64,000 nt of DNA from Porphyra umbilicalis. Its lineage: Eukaryota > Rhodophyta > Bangiophyceae > Bangiales > Bangiaceae. The notes below the pieces were generated by a model. That model was not told the DNA's origin and ran no database searches. It saw nothing but the letters and a program-made list of their open reading frames with translations. The stretch spans positions 45,192 through 109,191 of the forward strand of contig KV919030.1 of assembly GCA_002049455.2 (NCBI GenBank), read 5' to 3'. The translations under genes and the position numbers were made by a program. This document shows positions 9,346 to 20,355 of the stretch, in pieces; positions within the stretch are counted from its first letter, which is position 1; the number at the start of each line of letters is the position of its first letter.

Positions 9346-10294
9346 ATGGGCATTGTCATGCTTACACTGATGCCACCTGACACTGCGGGTTTGCACGGAC
9401 GAGCAAGTCATGGTCCTCGTCGAACTCTCACCGACCGCCGGCGTGACGGTGACACAGCGCGGTGGGGTGCGCAACACCGCGACGGCGGGAATGGTAGGCG
9501 TGAGCACCGCGCACGCCGCGTCAATGACTTTGACCGAGCGGAGTGTCGAGAGCGCGGCCGTTACCAGGTGCGGGTCCACGGGGGGGGTCCCCGCGGCCGC
9601 GGGCGGCCGGAGAGCTACGAGCGGGGCGGGGAGGGGGAGGAGGGGGGGAGGTTTCCCGCCACCACCTCCGCCGCCGCCGCCAGCGACGGCGACGGGCATG
9701 GCCCGCGGCGGCACCGCCCGCCAAGCAGCGGGAGCGCGAAAAGACGTCCGACACGGAGTGGACGCGTCGTTGGCGGAGAGGAGGGACCGCACCATCGCGG
9801 TGGCGGTAATGGCGGCGGGGCGGGCGATCGCCGCGGCGGCCGCTGCCGGTGCACCCCCGACCACGTCCAACCCGGACCGCCAGACGCCGTTGGCGGAGAG
9901 TGGCGCGTCGACGGCGGCTTGGGCGGCTTCAATGCCACGGGTGGCGACGCAAAGGACGACCGCCACCGCCGCCGGCGCGGCGAGCGGCGGCGGCGGTGGA
10001 GGCGGCGGCAGCGGCGGCGGGGGGAGGTAGGGGCAGGGCAAAGAGCGCGGCGATGAGTGCCGGCACCCTCCCCCGGGCGACCACGTCGACCCGCACCCAC
10101 GGGTTGGCGGCGGTATACACGCCACTGGCAGGCGCGACAGCAGAGAGGGCAGCGAGGTGGTCGCCGGCGGCTGGCACCACCGGCGACCAGCCGCCCGCCA
10201 CGGCGGCGGCGAGCGCGGAGAACAGCGGGGCCGTGGTAGCCTCGAAAACTCCCGCGCGCTCCCTCGTCAGCGTGGCGCCCAGGGCGTCCGCCAT
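9337..10294 (-). CDS. Hypothetical protein, low confidence, frame change near 10021
   Basis: I do not recognise this gene. A start ATG at 10294 (MADALGATLTRERAGVF) follows an in-frame TAG. The frame reads as a helical Ala/Val-rich protein as far as FALPLPPP. A frame change at a 6-base run (10021-10026) then leads into a second segment with VLCVATRGIEAAQAAVDAP and ITATAMVRSLLSANDA. The C-terminal residues (KHDNAHVI) are supplied by the AT-rich repeat, so the natural end is probably lost. There are no membrane segments. It may be a pseudogene or a chance open frame in GC-rich DNA. Confidence 0.3.
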
Positions 10295-10520
10295 CGACGC
10301 CACGAGCGGCTACGACAGACCGCGGTGGCAGCGGCAGCGGCGGTGGCGGCGGTCACCTCCGCCGCGGCGGTGACTGCCGGGTGAGGCGGCGGCAGACCTC
10401 CCCCGCGCACCCCGTCGACGTCTCCACCCCGTGCCGCCCCCCCGCCCCCCCCGACGTGTGGAGGGCCGCCCAGTCGGTGACGCCCGCCGCACGAGACACG
10501 AAGGAAAACATCATCGTTAG

Positions 10521-10807
10521 TGTCTATTCTACTGGCCGCCTCATTTGAGCCGATTCCCCTCATTTGAGGCTGTTTTCGATGCCTCTCTGTGACCATGTTC
10601 CCGGCCTCGGCTGCTCTTTCTGAGAATAGATCTGGACTCGGCGCAGTCCACTCACCTATGGGTCAACTCGGCGGCTGTGTACGATGAAAACTCGGAGGGG
10701 GTGCCCCAGACACCCCAAAAAGGGCGCCTTTCCAGGCCATATGAGAGGGAGCCTCATTTGAGCCTCATCTGAGCCTCATTTGAGCCTCGGGAGCAGTAGA
10801 ATAGACA
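10521..10807. mobile_element. 287-bp MITE or solo LTR with TTAG target duplication
   Basis: The ends are perfect 14-bp inverted repeats, TGTCTATTCTACTG (10521-10534) and its complement (10794-10807). TTAG flanks both sides (10517-10520 and 10808-10811). Inside, GCCTCATTTGAG-type motifs occur near both ends, twice at the left and three times at the right. The TG...CA ends also fit a solo LTR. A copia remnant lies about 300 bp downstream, but no second copy of this sequence was seen after it. Confidence 0.75.
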
Positions 10808-11099
10808 TTAGTGGTCCTTATCAGGTCTTATCACATGGTAATTGTATTTATGCTCGTCGATAACGAGCCTAACTAATTTGAATCATGTCCAATTATTTAA
10901 TTCATGCCGAATGATGGTGGGCTCCCAAAACACAGACAACCTGGAAGAGGGCGGCCGCTGGCGTGTGGCCGACTCTGAAGTCTATCTCATCTTATTAGTC
11001 CTACAGAACCCCACACAACGATCAGTCAGAACCACACTCGCACTCCCCTCCTCAGCCTTTCATGCCTACCCGAACCCCCTGCCATCCCCCTTCAGGCTT

Positions 11100-13497
11100 A
11101 TACAAAGAAGAGTCCGACTGTTGCTGGCTTGTCTCGTTGGCACCTCGATGGCGCGTTGCTCGTTAGCGCCCGGGCCGTACGGTGGCAAGTGGTGGGGGGA
11201 GGCGGCGCTGACGGTCACCAACGTGGCCAACCGCCCCCCCACGCAGAGCGAGACGGCAACGCCGAACCAGCTGTTTTTCGGCAAGAGGCATGTCGGCCAC
11301 CTGCGGGCGATTTGGTGCCATTTGCGGGCACACGTGCGCCACCAAGTTTGTCGGAAGATGGACGATAAGACCGAGGTGAGCAAGCTCATGGGCTTCGGTG
11401 AAGACACAATGGGCTACAAGGTTCTCTTCATCGGGCGGATCGTCCTCAGCCGTGACGTGCGGTTCAACGAGGAGCTCCGGGGCGCCGAAAGCGATTGAAG
11501 GACGGAGGTCCGCGGTGAGCCGCGATGACGCGGCTGGAAGAGAGCCCAAGTCTGGTGAGCCCCACCTACTGGGCGGTTCATCCGAGGTGGAAGATACGCG
11601 CCTTCGGGCGGAGGACGGGGTGGACGACGAGCGGCACTCGGCAACCCAGGCCGGACGCGGCAAGCACTGGGACATCCCTCGACCCTACTGCCCCCGAGGT
11701 GGATAAAGACGCCGTGGAAGCGGCGCGGCAGCTGTTTCAACAGCCGTGCGGGAGCGATGAGCTCGAGTCGGACGACGGGGCGGATGCCTCCGACGACTCG
11801 GCCGACGGCGGGAGCACGGACTCGCCCACTGGCGGGGCGCAGCCGACGGGGCCCCTTCCATCCGGCAGCAGCATGCTGTCGCTGCGGGTGCGCCCGACAC
11901 AGACAGCCCGCGCCGACAAGACTGTCAGCACGAGGGAGGTGTATGCGGCGGTGTCGGTTAACCCAGAAAAGATGCTGATCCATAAGGCGAAGAAGGAGCC
12001 GGACTGGGAGGAGGTTGACGCCAGCGTGCGGGACGGGGTGGACTCACTCTGGCGTAATGGAACGTGGGAGCTGGTGCACCTACCCTGAGGGGCAAACTTC
12101 AAGGGTCTTCGGATGCTCTGCGAGCGCAAGCGCGGCACAGACCACACAGTGAGCCATCAAAAGAGACGTTACTTTGCGCGCGGCGGCACGCATTTGCACC
12201 TCGTGGAATATGTCGCGGTGTGGGTGCCCGTGGCGCACCACGCCACGCTGCGGGCGGTGCTGGTGGTAAGCGCGTGTAACAGTTGGGCACTTGGCCAGCT
12301 GGGCATGAAGACGGCTCTCCTAAGTGGGGTCGAGGAGGAGGAGGTGTATGTCCGCCAGCTGGAAAGACACGAGCGCGGGGGCCGCAGAAAGATTTGCGTG
12401 CTTCAGGCGCTCTATTGCCTCAAATAGGCGTCGCATGCGTGGTACAAGAATCTGACGGAGGTGCTGCCCGCGGCAGGGATGCGGGCTTCGGGCGGCGTCC
12501 CCTACCCCTGCGTTGGGACGTTTGACGGCGTGCGTGTCTACGTACTGATGTATTTCGACGACTTGGTGCTGGCGGGTGTGTTGTACAAGGTGGTCTACAT
12601 GTCCAGGAAGGCCCTGATGGAGGATTTTTCCGTCCGCGAGATGGGTGAGCCGACATACTTCCTCGGCATGCGCATGTGGTACAATCGGAAGGATGGACTG
12701 CTGTCCCTTGCGCAACGGCAGTACGTCACATCCATTCTGGAGTGGTTTGGCTTGGCAGAGAGCAACCCGGTGCGCCTGCCTATGAGGGCTATAGATGTGA
12801 TGCCGCGTGAGAAGTCCCTGATGGGGCCCCCAATGGCTATTATGAATCGGAAGGCGTTGGCCTCGCTGCTGTTCTTGGCGACCAGCACGCGGCCCGAAAT
12901 TATCCTCGCCGTAGGCATGCTGTCCCGCCGCGTGAGCGCACCGACACAGGTGCATTGGGCGGTACCCAATGCCGTTATGTGATACCTGCAAGGCACGCGT
13001 GACTGGCACAGTAGCTACGGCGCGAAGGGGCCGCTGGTTGGTTAAAGCGACACCAACTGCGCCGGCGAAGTCCATACGTGGCGCTCGACGGCGGGGAAAG
13101 CCTTCCTCTGGGGAGGGGGAGCCATCTCCTTGGAGAGCAAGATACAGGCGACGTTGGCGGCCTCCACGACGGAGGTAGAGCATGTGGCGGCGGCGATGGC
13201 CGCCAAGGAGGCCATCTGGATGGGAGGCCACGTGCGCGAGCACGGTGCGGACGAAGAGCCTGTTGTCATGCACTGCGACAGCCCGGTGGCTGCGGCGTCG
13301 ATGCGCAACACGACGAGCTCAGCCGGGACCAAGCACATTGACGTCACGAGCCACTTCGTGCGCAAGTGCGTGGACGGCGGGACTATCAATATCTAGGGCC
13401 TAGGGAGGGCGGAAACAGTTGTGGACGGCCTGACCAAGCCGGTGCCAACAGAGGCACTCAACAAGTCGCCACGCCCCGTTGAGGCATGACCCAGTGG
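11100..13497 (+). pseudogene. Ty1/copia retrotransposon remnant (integrase end, reverse transcriptase, RNase H)
   Basis: The first part (to 11498) reads as the integrase C-terminus: WGEAALTVTNVANRPP, TPNQLFFGKRHVGHLRA, then GYKVLFIGRIVLSRDVRF. A second frame runs from 11525 to the end without a frameshift. It carries NGTWELVHLP, LYCLK then a stop then ASHAWY (family LYGLKQAPRAWY), the polymerase motif YFDDLVLAG, YFLGMRMW, the RNase H signatures ATLAASTTEVEHVA and TKHIDVTSHFVRK, and DGLTKPV. In-frame stops occur at 12086 TGA, 12425 TAG, 12980 TGA, a TAA near 13043, and 13394 TAG. Gag, protease and the integrase core are absent upstream, so the element is 5'-truncated. It no longer transposes. 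Confidence 0.9.
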
Positions 13498-16400
13498 AAG
13501 CGCTGCTGCCCCGAAAAGCGCGACTCACAAAGGCGAGCCAAATAATTGGACACGGATGGCCCAAAAAATGGGACCCCGGCAAATCATTGACTGACACGAC
13601 CGGGGACGGAATTGGGAACCTGGAGGTCGTGGGGGAGGAGCCGCGTGGCGGCTGCCGCCACGTGGGTACTACGAGAAGCACGGTCACGCGGGCAAGGGAT
13701 ACGCCGCCGCGGATGCGACGGCACGGGGGAGTACGCGGGGAGGGCGTGCGTCGAACCGGGGGCGGGAGCCCGAGGGAGCACGTGGGGAGAGCACGCGGGG
13801 GCATTGGGGTGCCCGGACGGGGAGCTGTATGCGCCGGCGGGGGCTGGCGCGCTGGCGCCTGGCGCGAGCCGTGCCTGGATAAAAGTGGCGTGAGGAGGGG
13901 CGAAGTCGCCAAACACGCTCGGTCGAGACTTCGGCTTCCCTCTCCGACAAGCTGACGAGCTGGGGCGGACGCAGGTCGTAACTACGGTCTGCGCGCGATG
14001 GCTCACTCTCTCGGAATCCGACACTGCTACACGCCCACCCGAACCCAAGTCAGCACACCCTCTCCGTCTTGCTCACTGCCCTACAGGGAAGACCTCCCCG
14101 CTGACGCAGACTCCACTACAGTTGGCTCCTCCAACAGGGAGCAGCCACTACTCGATGGCCTAAATTAATGAAAGGCAATGAACGACCACTACGCAAGAAA
14201 AAATGCCAGGCAGAAGGTCATGCATCGTGGGGCGAATACGAAGCACATATCATCACACCCAATGCACGCAAAACTACACCCGCAATAGCATGACGCCGTG
14301 CACGGGTCGTACGCGGGGAGTTAGAGAGCGGGGGAGCCGCCAGTGGGCTCCCATCCCCCCTTCCATGCACCTACCTCGGAGGTGAAGTGACATGTGCATA
14401 GCAACGGCAGTGAGCGACGCTTCCGTTACGCGCGAAGAAAACCCTACGAACAAGTGTCACCAGTAGTGCGGGGGACGATAGTAACGGGGGCAGGGTCGGC
14501 CGGCCACATCGAGGGGGGGAAGGGAAGGATTGGATTGGTCGACGAAAACGCCGGCAGTCAAACGGAGAAGATGCTGCTTGTGGCGAACGCAGCGGAAATG
14601 GCGTCCTCCAACAGCGGAACCCCAACAGCAAGAAACACAGGACGGCAGCGAAGAGAACGGAGTGAGGCAACGGGAGACGTAGGCGGTGAGACCATGGTTG
14701 ACAGTGTCCTGCATGTCGTCGCGCAAAGAGATAGCCTGCGCTGCGCGTTCAACGAGCGGAGGACCCGCGTCTAGGGCCCCAGGAGACTCCCGAGGAGAGA
14801 CGAATGACGGGGTATCCGCGCGCGCGGCGGCCCGCGCGCGCTCAGACACGTTGTGAGTTTCTGAATCTACCTGTTTGCAGCTACTGTACGTCGTTGAATC
14901 GTACTCTGGCCGCCGTTTGGGAAATCAATCGGTATGATATTACAAGGAGGAAGTTGGCAGTTGGGACTCACCTGCCCGTGAGGCATGCGATCGTCAGTGG
15001 TTGATGTTTTCCCCAACATGTCCCAAAAGCGTTGGGACTCGTTGTTTTAACGAGCACCCGGTTCGTGGGGGTTTGTTGGGGGACATGTCGGGCTGTTTGT
15101 TGGGACATGTTGGGCCCCAACAAGCCCCAACGAATGGCGGGGTCGTTGGGTCGTTGTCGCAACGAGCGAGTCGTTGGGAGTTCGTTGGGGAATGCATCAG
15201 AAGCTGACGATTGTGCTTGAACGTATCGAACTTGTTCGTGGCGATCTCGAGTGCGGGTACTGTCAGGGGCAGTGTTGTCCCCATGTTCCCACGAGGGCCC
15301 AGATCAACAGCCGACACGGCACCCGTGGCGTCCGAGATCAAGCCTTCAGTGGACCCGGATGACACCGGTCCTCGATTGAAGGTGTGGGCTCTGTGGCCGT
15401 GCGCGGCATGGTCCGTCGCCCGTGCCGACCTGAGCGCCCGCTGTCAACGCCAGGACGAAGTCCCAAATCGCACCGAGGACTCGTCGCGGGCTCCCCCGGC
15501 CCCCCAACAACGGCGCAGCTCGCACCCGACTTCTGTCCAGCGGTGCCCGGCTCCCCGTTTTCTTTTTTCATCGTCCACGCGGCTCTGGCTGTTGCAGATG
15601 CACGGGTCGGTGTCGCCGGGCGCGGCTTGCGCCCAACCCCACCTGAAGCACCCCCCCAGCGGTGCGGCGGTGCTCGGCAGGCAGATCCGCCCGCCGCCAT
15701 AGAGCGACGGCCGCCGATGAGGCAGCTGCGCGCGATCCCGCCCCGATCCTGCCACGACCCAATCAACCGGGAGGCTGTGGACCGCGCGCCTCCAACCTCG
15801 TGCCAACGCACTAATCGACTCTCGAGGCGGCGGCGGCGGCTCGGCGTCCGTTTACGGGCGTTGGGGTTCGCCGTTCAGGCAGCAGCGGCCCGCGCTGCTG
15901 CCATGGTAGGGAGCGGGAGGGCGCGTGCGCGGCACCGGCGGCGCCGCCCAACCGCCCCGCACCGGGTTCTTCGTGGAAACGCCCGGAAATGCATGCGTGG
16001 TGGTCCGTGTCCGGGGGGGAGAGGGGGGACCGCACGCTCCGACTTGCGGCTGGCAGGGACGCCGACCACCGCGCGTCACCTGGTTGTAGCGGGTCCCCCC
16101 CCCCCTCTTCTCACCACACGGGGACCACTGCTGGTGTCCCGGTCCCCGGCCGCATCTCTTTTGGGCCATGTACACGTACTCGAGCGTGAGAGGCCGGGAG
16201 GGGGGTGGTCCGAGCGCCACATATGCTGGGTGGAGCCTCCGCCATGCACCCATGCGGCGAGCAGTCCTGGCGCGCTGTGTGTGTGTGGCTCGTTTGGGCG
16301 GTTCGGAACCACCGTCTGGCGGTGCGGTGACACACCCTGGCAACGAGGTCTGGGACCTCCAGCGCGTAGGCGCCAGCCACAATCAGGCGGGCCGCGGCCG

Positions 16401-16961
16401 TCGAGCTTTACACGACGCCGCCGACAGTGGCCGGGGGCGGATGAGCTGGGTCACCAGCGCGGCGCGCAGGGTGGCGTTCCTGCAAAGCCCCACCGATACC
16501 GCCGTCTAGGCGGTTGGGCACTGTCGACCGCCGCGTGGCGGTGACGCCAGCTTGGAGGAGGGAGTGGCAGCAGCAAGGTATCCGGCAGCTGGGGAGTGCC
16601 GTATCGCGGGTAAGGTCCAGCGCGGGCCACGTGCCACCGCCCGTCTGCTCACCAGACTGGTGGCTGACGCGGGGCTGGTGCCCGTCGTTGTCATTGTTTG
16701 TGGTACGGCCTGGCCGTCGGGCGGTGGCATTAGGGAAGCCGCTCCACCGCTGCACCCTGCGGCAGCAACTTTGTGCATGCAAGCGACGGCGGTTATACGC
16801 TGGAGTCGCAGGTCCACGACCCGATGCCAATTTCCCCTTCGGGTCCACCTCGCCGCGTTGCCATCCCACGCTCCCCCTCCCCACCTCGCTCACTCTAGGT
16901 CCCCCATCTCCCATCTCCCCTGGCCGCCAGCTTCCTCTCCCGCGTCGCCGGCGAGGGCAGG
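13498..16961. other. Long stretch without a credible gene; possible 3' LTR at its start
   Basis: About 13,640-14,160 follows the copia RNase H directly and includes a TATA-like GGATAAAAG at 13877, as expected for a 3' LTR; without a 5' copy its limits cannot be set. The rest has scattered ORFs on both strands with no domain. A GTTGGG-rich inverted repeat lies at 15011-15114. The last 100 bp before 16962 are pyrimidine-rich and probably the leader of the next gene. Confidence 0.4.
15011..15114. repeat. Inverted repeat of CCCAACATGTCCCAA, 104 bp overall
   Basis: CCCCAACATGTCCCAA at 15011-15026 is matched in inverted orientation by TTGGGACATGTTGGG at 15100-15114. The region between and after is full of GTTGGG and CCCAAC words and could fold on itself. 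It is probably a small MITE or hairpin repeat. Confidence 0.6.
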
Positions 16962-19900
16962 ATGGGCTTCCTCAGTCGGCGGCGTGCCGCCACCATTGGC
17001 GCCACCTGTGTGCTCCTCCTCGGCGCGGTCATTGGCATCGCTGTGTGGTTTGGGCACGTTCGGCGGAGCGGAGATGACGTTGTGCCGGCCAGTGCGGGAG
17101 CGGCGGGATTCAACGGGGAGCCCCGCCCCGCCAACGGTGCAGGCGCCAAGGGCGGCGCGGGCGCCGCCGACGGCGCGGGCGCCGCCGACGGCGTGGGTGC
17201 CTCCAACGGCGCGAGCGCCGCCGACGGCGCGGGTGCCGCGAACGGCGCGGGCGTCCCTGACGGCGTAGGTGTCGCTGACGGAGCGGGCACCGTCGACGGC
17301 ACCAGCGGCGCGGACGACGTAGACGCCGGCAGCGGCTCTGGCGTCACGGACTCATCAAGCGCAGCGAGCGTCTCGGGAGCCGTGGAAGCCAAGGGCACCG
17401 CCGGCGCCAGCGAAACGGAGGAGGACCTCTCCCTCCCGAGCGACTGGTACGCCAACAACAATGGGTCTGATCACCGGAGCCACGCGGTCGCGGGGGACGA
17501 GTACGTCGTGCGGGATTGGGACGGCGACGGGCAGCCCGTGGAGGTAGAACTCGACGGGGAGCGGAGCCACACGCACTATTTCAACGCGGCAACGGGTGAG
17601 TTTGGCTCCATCGTTTCGTACGAGTGGGTGGACACGGCAACCGGCAAGGTGCTCCTATCCGCAGCCAAGGGCACCGTCGGCTTTCCCGTCGGCAGCACGA
17701 CCGTCGCTCTGACCGTCGTCGACAGCACGGGGGATTCCAACACTGCAGAGACGGTCGTCGAGGTGCTGTCGACAACCGAGGCGGGCGCCTACTGTTATGC
17801 ATTCGACCAGTCGCCGTCCAAGAAGGGGCTGACGCTCGGGGCGACGCCGACCACCGGTGGCCTCCGGCCCGTTGGCGGGGCGGGGTCGGCCGACTTGGAT
17901 TTTGCAGGGGGGCTCCCGAAAGAGATGGCGCCGCCAGATGACGTCGCTGCCGTTGGGATCCTCTGCCGCTCCACGGTCACGGGCGGGGCGCAGGGCGGCC
18001 GCCTCTCCGTCCGCGCAACGGGCGTCGGGCCCGTTGCGTTGCAAGTCCGCGGCCAGTCGGCGGGACCGTCGACCGATGGGGTTGTAGTAGAGCTCGACCT
18101 GGACGCCGGGGAGGCTGCCGACTTGGAAGTCCTCTACCTTCCCCTGACCGCCCCTGGAGCCGGTGCGCCGGGCACCACCACCGCCGCTGCCCGCGTCGGT
18201 GGCCGCGTCGCCGTCGACGGGGACGCGGCGCTCACGTACGACTTGACCGCCACCGTGCCGATCCTGATCAACGCGTCGGTGTCCGAGTCCAAACCCGACG
18301 GTGGGGGCGCCATGGTGCTCAACGGTGCAGGCCTCTTTGACAATGACCTGGTCGTTCGCCTCGGAGGCGTGCCCGCCGACGTCGAAGAGTTGGACAAAGG
18401 CGGCTCCCGCGTCCAGGTGCGCATTCCCCCCGGGCTTTCCGGCCAAGCCCCGATCACCATCTCGACGGGAGCCGGCCTCTCCAACTCCCTTCCCTTTGCC
18501 TATACGGAGGGTGCCCAGCAAGCAGTCGTCTTCACGGACTCACTCATGACCATTGGCGGGTCCACCAAGACGCTGAAACTCAACCAGCCGACAAGCATCG
18601 CGCTCGGCCCCGACGGACGCGCGTACATTGGCCGCCGCCAGGGTGTTGTAACCGTGTTGACGATCAACCACGCCAATCTCATCGTCAGCTCCGTGTGCGA
18701 GTCCGAGCCGCTGGCCAAAAAAGGACCACGCCGGGAGGCGCTCGGCGTCGCCTTCAACCCGATGGACCGCGATTTGGTCCTATATGTCTCTTCCTCGGTG
18801 CTCGATTGGAAGAGCAAGAAGGGCCTGCCGCAGGAGTGGTGGGCCAACGGGGAGGTGGTGACGATGGTGCCCGCATCGCAGCAAGTAGAAGCCGAGACAG
18901 GTGTGTGCATGGTCGTTGACAAGACCATCCTTCGGGGACTCCCGATTAGCTCCCACGACCATGGTGTCAATGGGATTGTGTTTCCCAACTCGGGCAGCAT
19001 GCTCGTAGCGGTACGTTGGAGATACAAGGGGGGGTGGAGTCGGGTGGGGGAGGTGTATGGAGGTGGAGGTGGATTGCAGAGCCAGACGGCTACGGTAGAA
19101 CACGCGCCACAGGCGCGGATATGGATGCGCCGAGAGAGGTGGAGGTGGTGGGTGGCTGAGGCCGCCAACTACGGATTCATCCGATGTGTTGCTGCTTACG
19201 GCCGCAGGCGACTAACCGCAACCGTGTTGACCGCCTGTTTGATGACGGCCGCTGCTTCCTGGATGTGGTCCGCCGCTGCTGTCTCGTCCATCTTGCTGCT
19301 TCTGCTCTTTTTTCACTTTGCTTCCCCACCAATAGATTGGCGGCACAACTAATGCCGGCTTCCCCCATCCCAAACTCGGCAATGTCGACGAGTCTCCCCT
19401 TTCCGCCGCCATCATTCATGCCAACATCCGGCGGCCCGGCTTTAACGGAACCGTCACGTACGACCAGTTGGAGGATGAGAGCACTGCCCGCATCACGTCT
19501 GGCAGGGATGTGCGAGTGTACGCCAGCGGCGTGCGCAACTGCTTTGGTATGGTCGCCCACTCCAACGGCCATGTCTACGCCACGGACAATGGGCCGTCGG
19601 ATGGGTTTGGAAAGCGTTCTGTCACGTGCACAACGTCCGATGACGACGGCCAAACGGACCTCGACAAGCTCCTAGACGTCACAGACGGCGCTTACTTTGG
19701 CCATCCCAACCGCAATCGCGGCCGGGACGACCCGGTCCAGTGCACCCATTTTGCGACGGACGCGCCACCGCACGACAAGGTGTCCACGCCTATGGCGCTC
19801 TTCCCCACGTCGACGGATGGGCTTGTGGAGTGGGGCCTTAACATTTTCCCCTCGCTCCGCGGCTCGCTGCTCGCATCCAAGTTCGCCGCCAACTCGGACG

Positions 19901-20355
19901 GCCTTCTCTTCCAAGTGCCACTCACCCAAAATGGCAGGGCCGTGGAGGGAACCGGCGAACCCCTCAATCTGTACCCCAAGTCTGGGGTCGCCGTGGCCCT
20001 CCACCCGTCGGGCGTCATCATGATGCCCCGCGTCATCCACGGCGACGTGTTGCTGCTACGGCCAACCTTCTTCCCACCGTCCACCAAGACGCCATTCGTA
20101 TCGGGCGTCATGCCCGAGCGCGGCCGCCGTGGCGGCGGTCAACCACTGACGGTCATTGGATGGCTCCTCGCTGACGCCGTTGCCGTGTCGGTCGGCGGGA
20201 AGCCATGCGAGGACATTCGCGAAGTCGCCCCCGACGGTCGGAGCCTTCAGTGCACAACGCCGCCCGGGCGCGGCAACGTGGCGGTTGTCGTCACAACACG
20301 AAGGGGAGGGCGGTCACCATCTTCGGGCAGGGAATTCCGCTACATGTTCTCGTAG
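16962..20355 (+). CDS. Membrane-anchored PKD/IPT protein with glucose-sorbosone dehydrogenase-like domain
   Basis: Two exons, 16962-19010 and 19336-20355, join in phase 0 across a 325-bp intron that starts GTACGT and ends ATAG (1022 aa). An N-terminal hydrophobic segment (ATCVLLLGAVIGIAVWFG, about residues 15-32) suggests a signal anchor or uncleaved signal. Next come degenerate Gly-Ala-Asp repeats (to about 130), a PKD-like segment starting RDWDGDGQPVEVELDG, and an IPT/TIG-like segment near residue 450. A beta-propeller of the glucose/sorbosone dehydrogenase (HHIP-like) type follows, with PTSIALGPDGRAYIG, SSHDHGVNGIVF, AIGGTTNAGFP and ASGVRNCFGMV. A second IPT-like domain closes the protein. 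The family includes PQQ-type oxidoreductases and binding-only proteins; catalysis is not shown here. It is probably extracellular or luminal. Confidence 0.78.

Noticed and set aside
10858..10910. Third copy of the AT-rich repeat
   Set aside because: It shares only ATTTGAATCATG; too short to claim homology.
15384..16544. 386-codon plus-strand ORF
   Set aside because: Opposite-strand frames are also open and no motif is visible.
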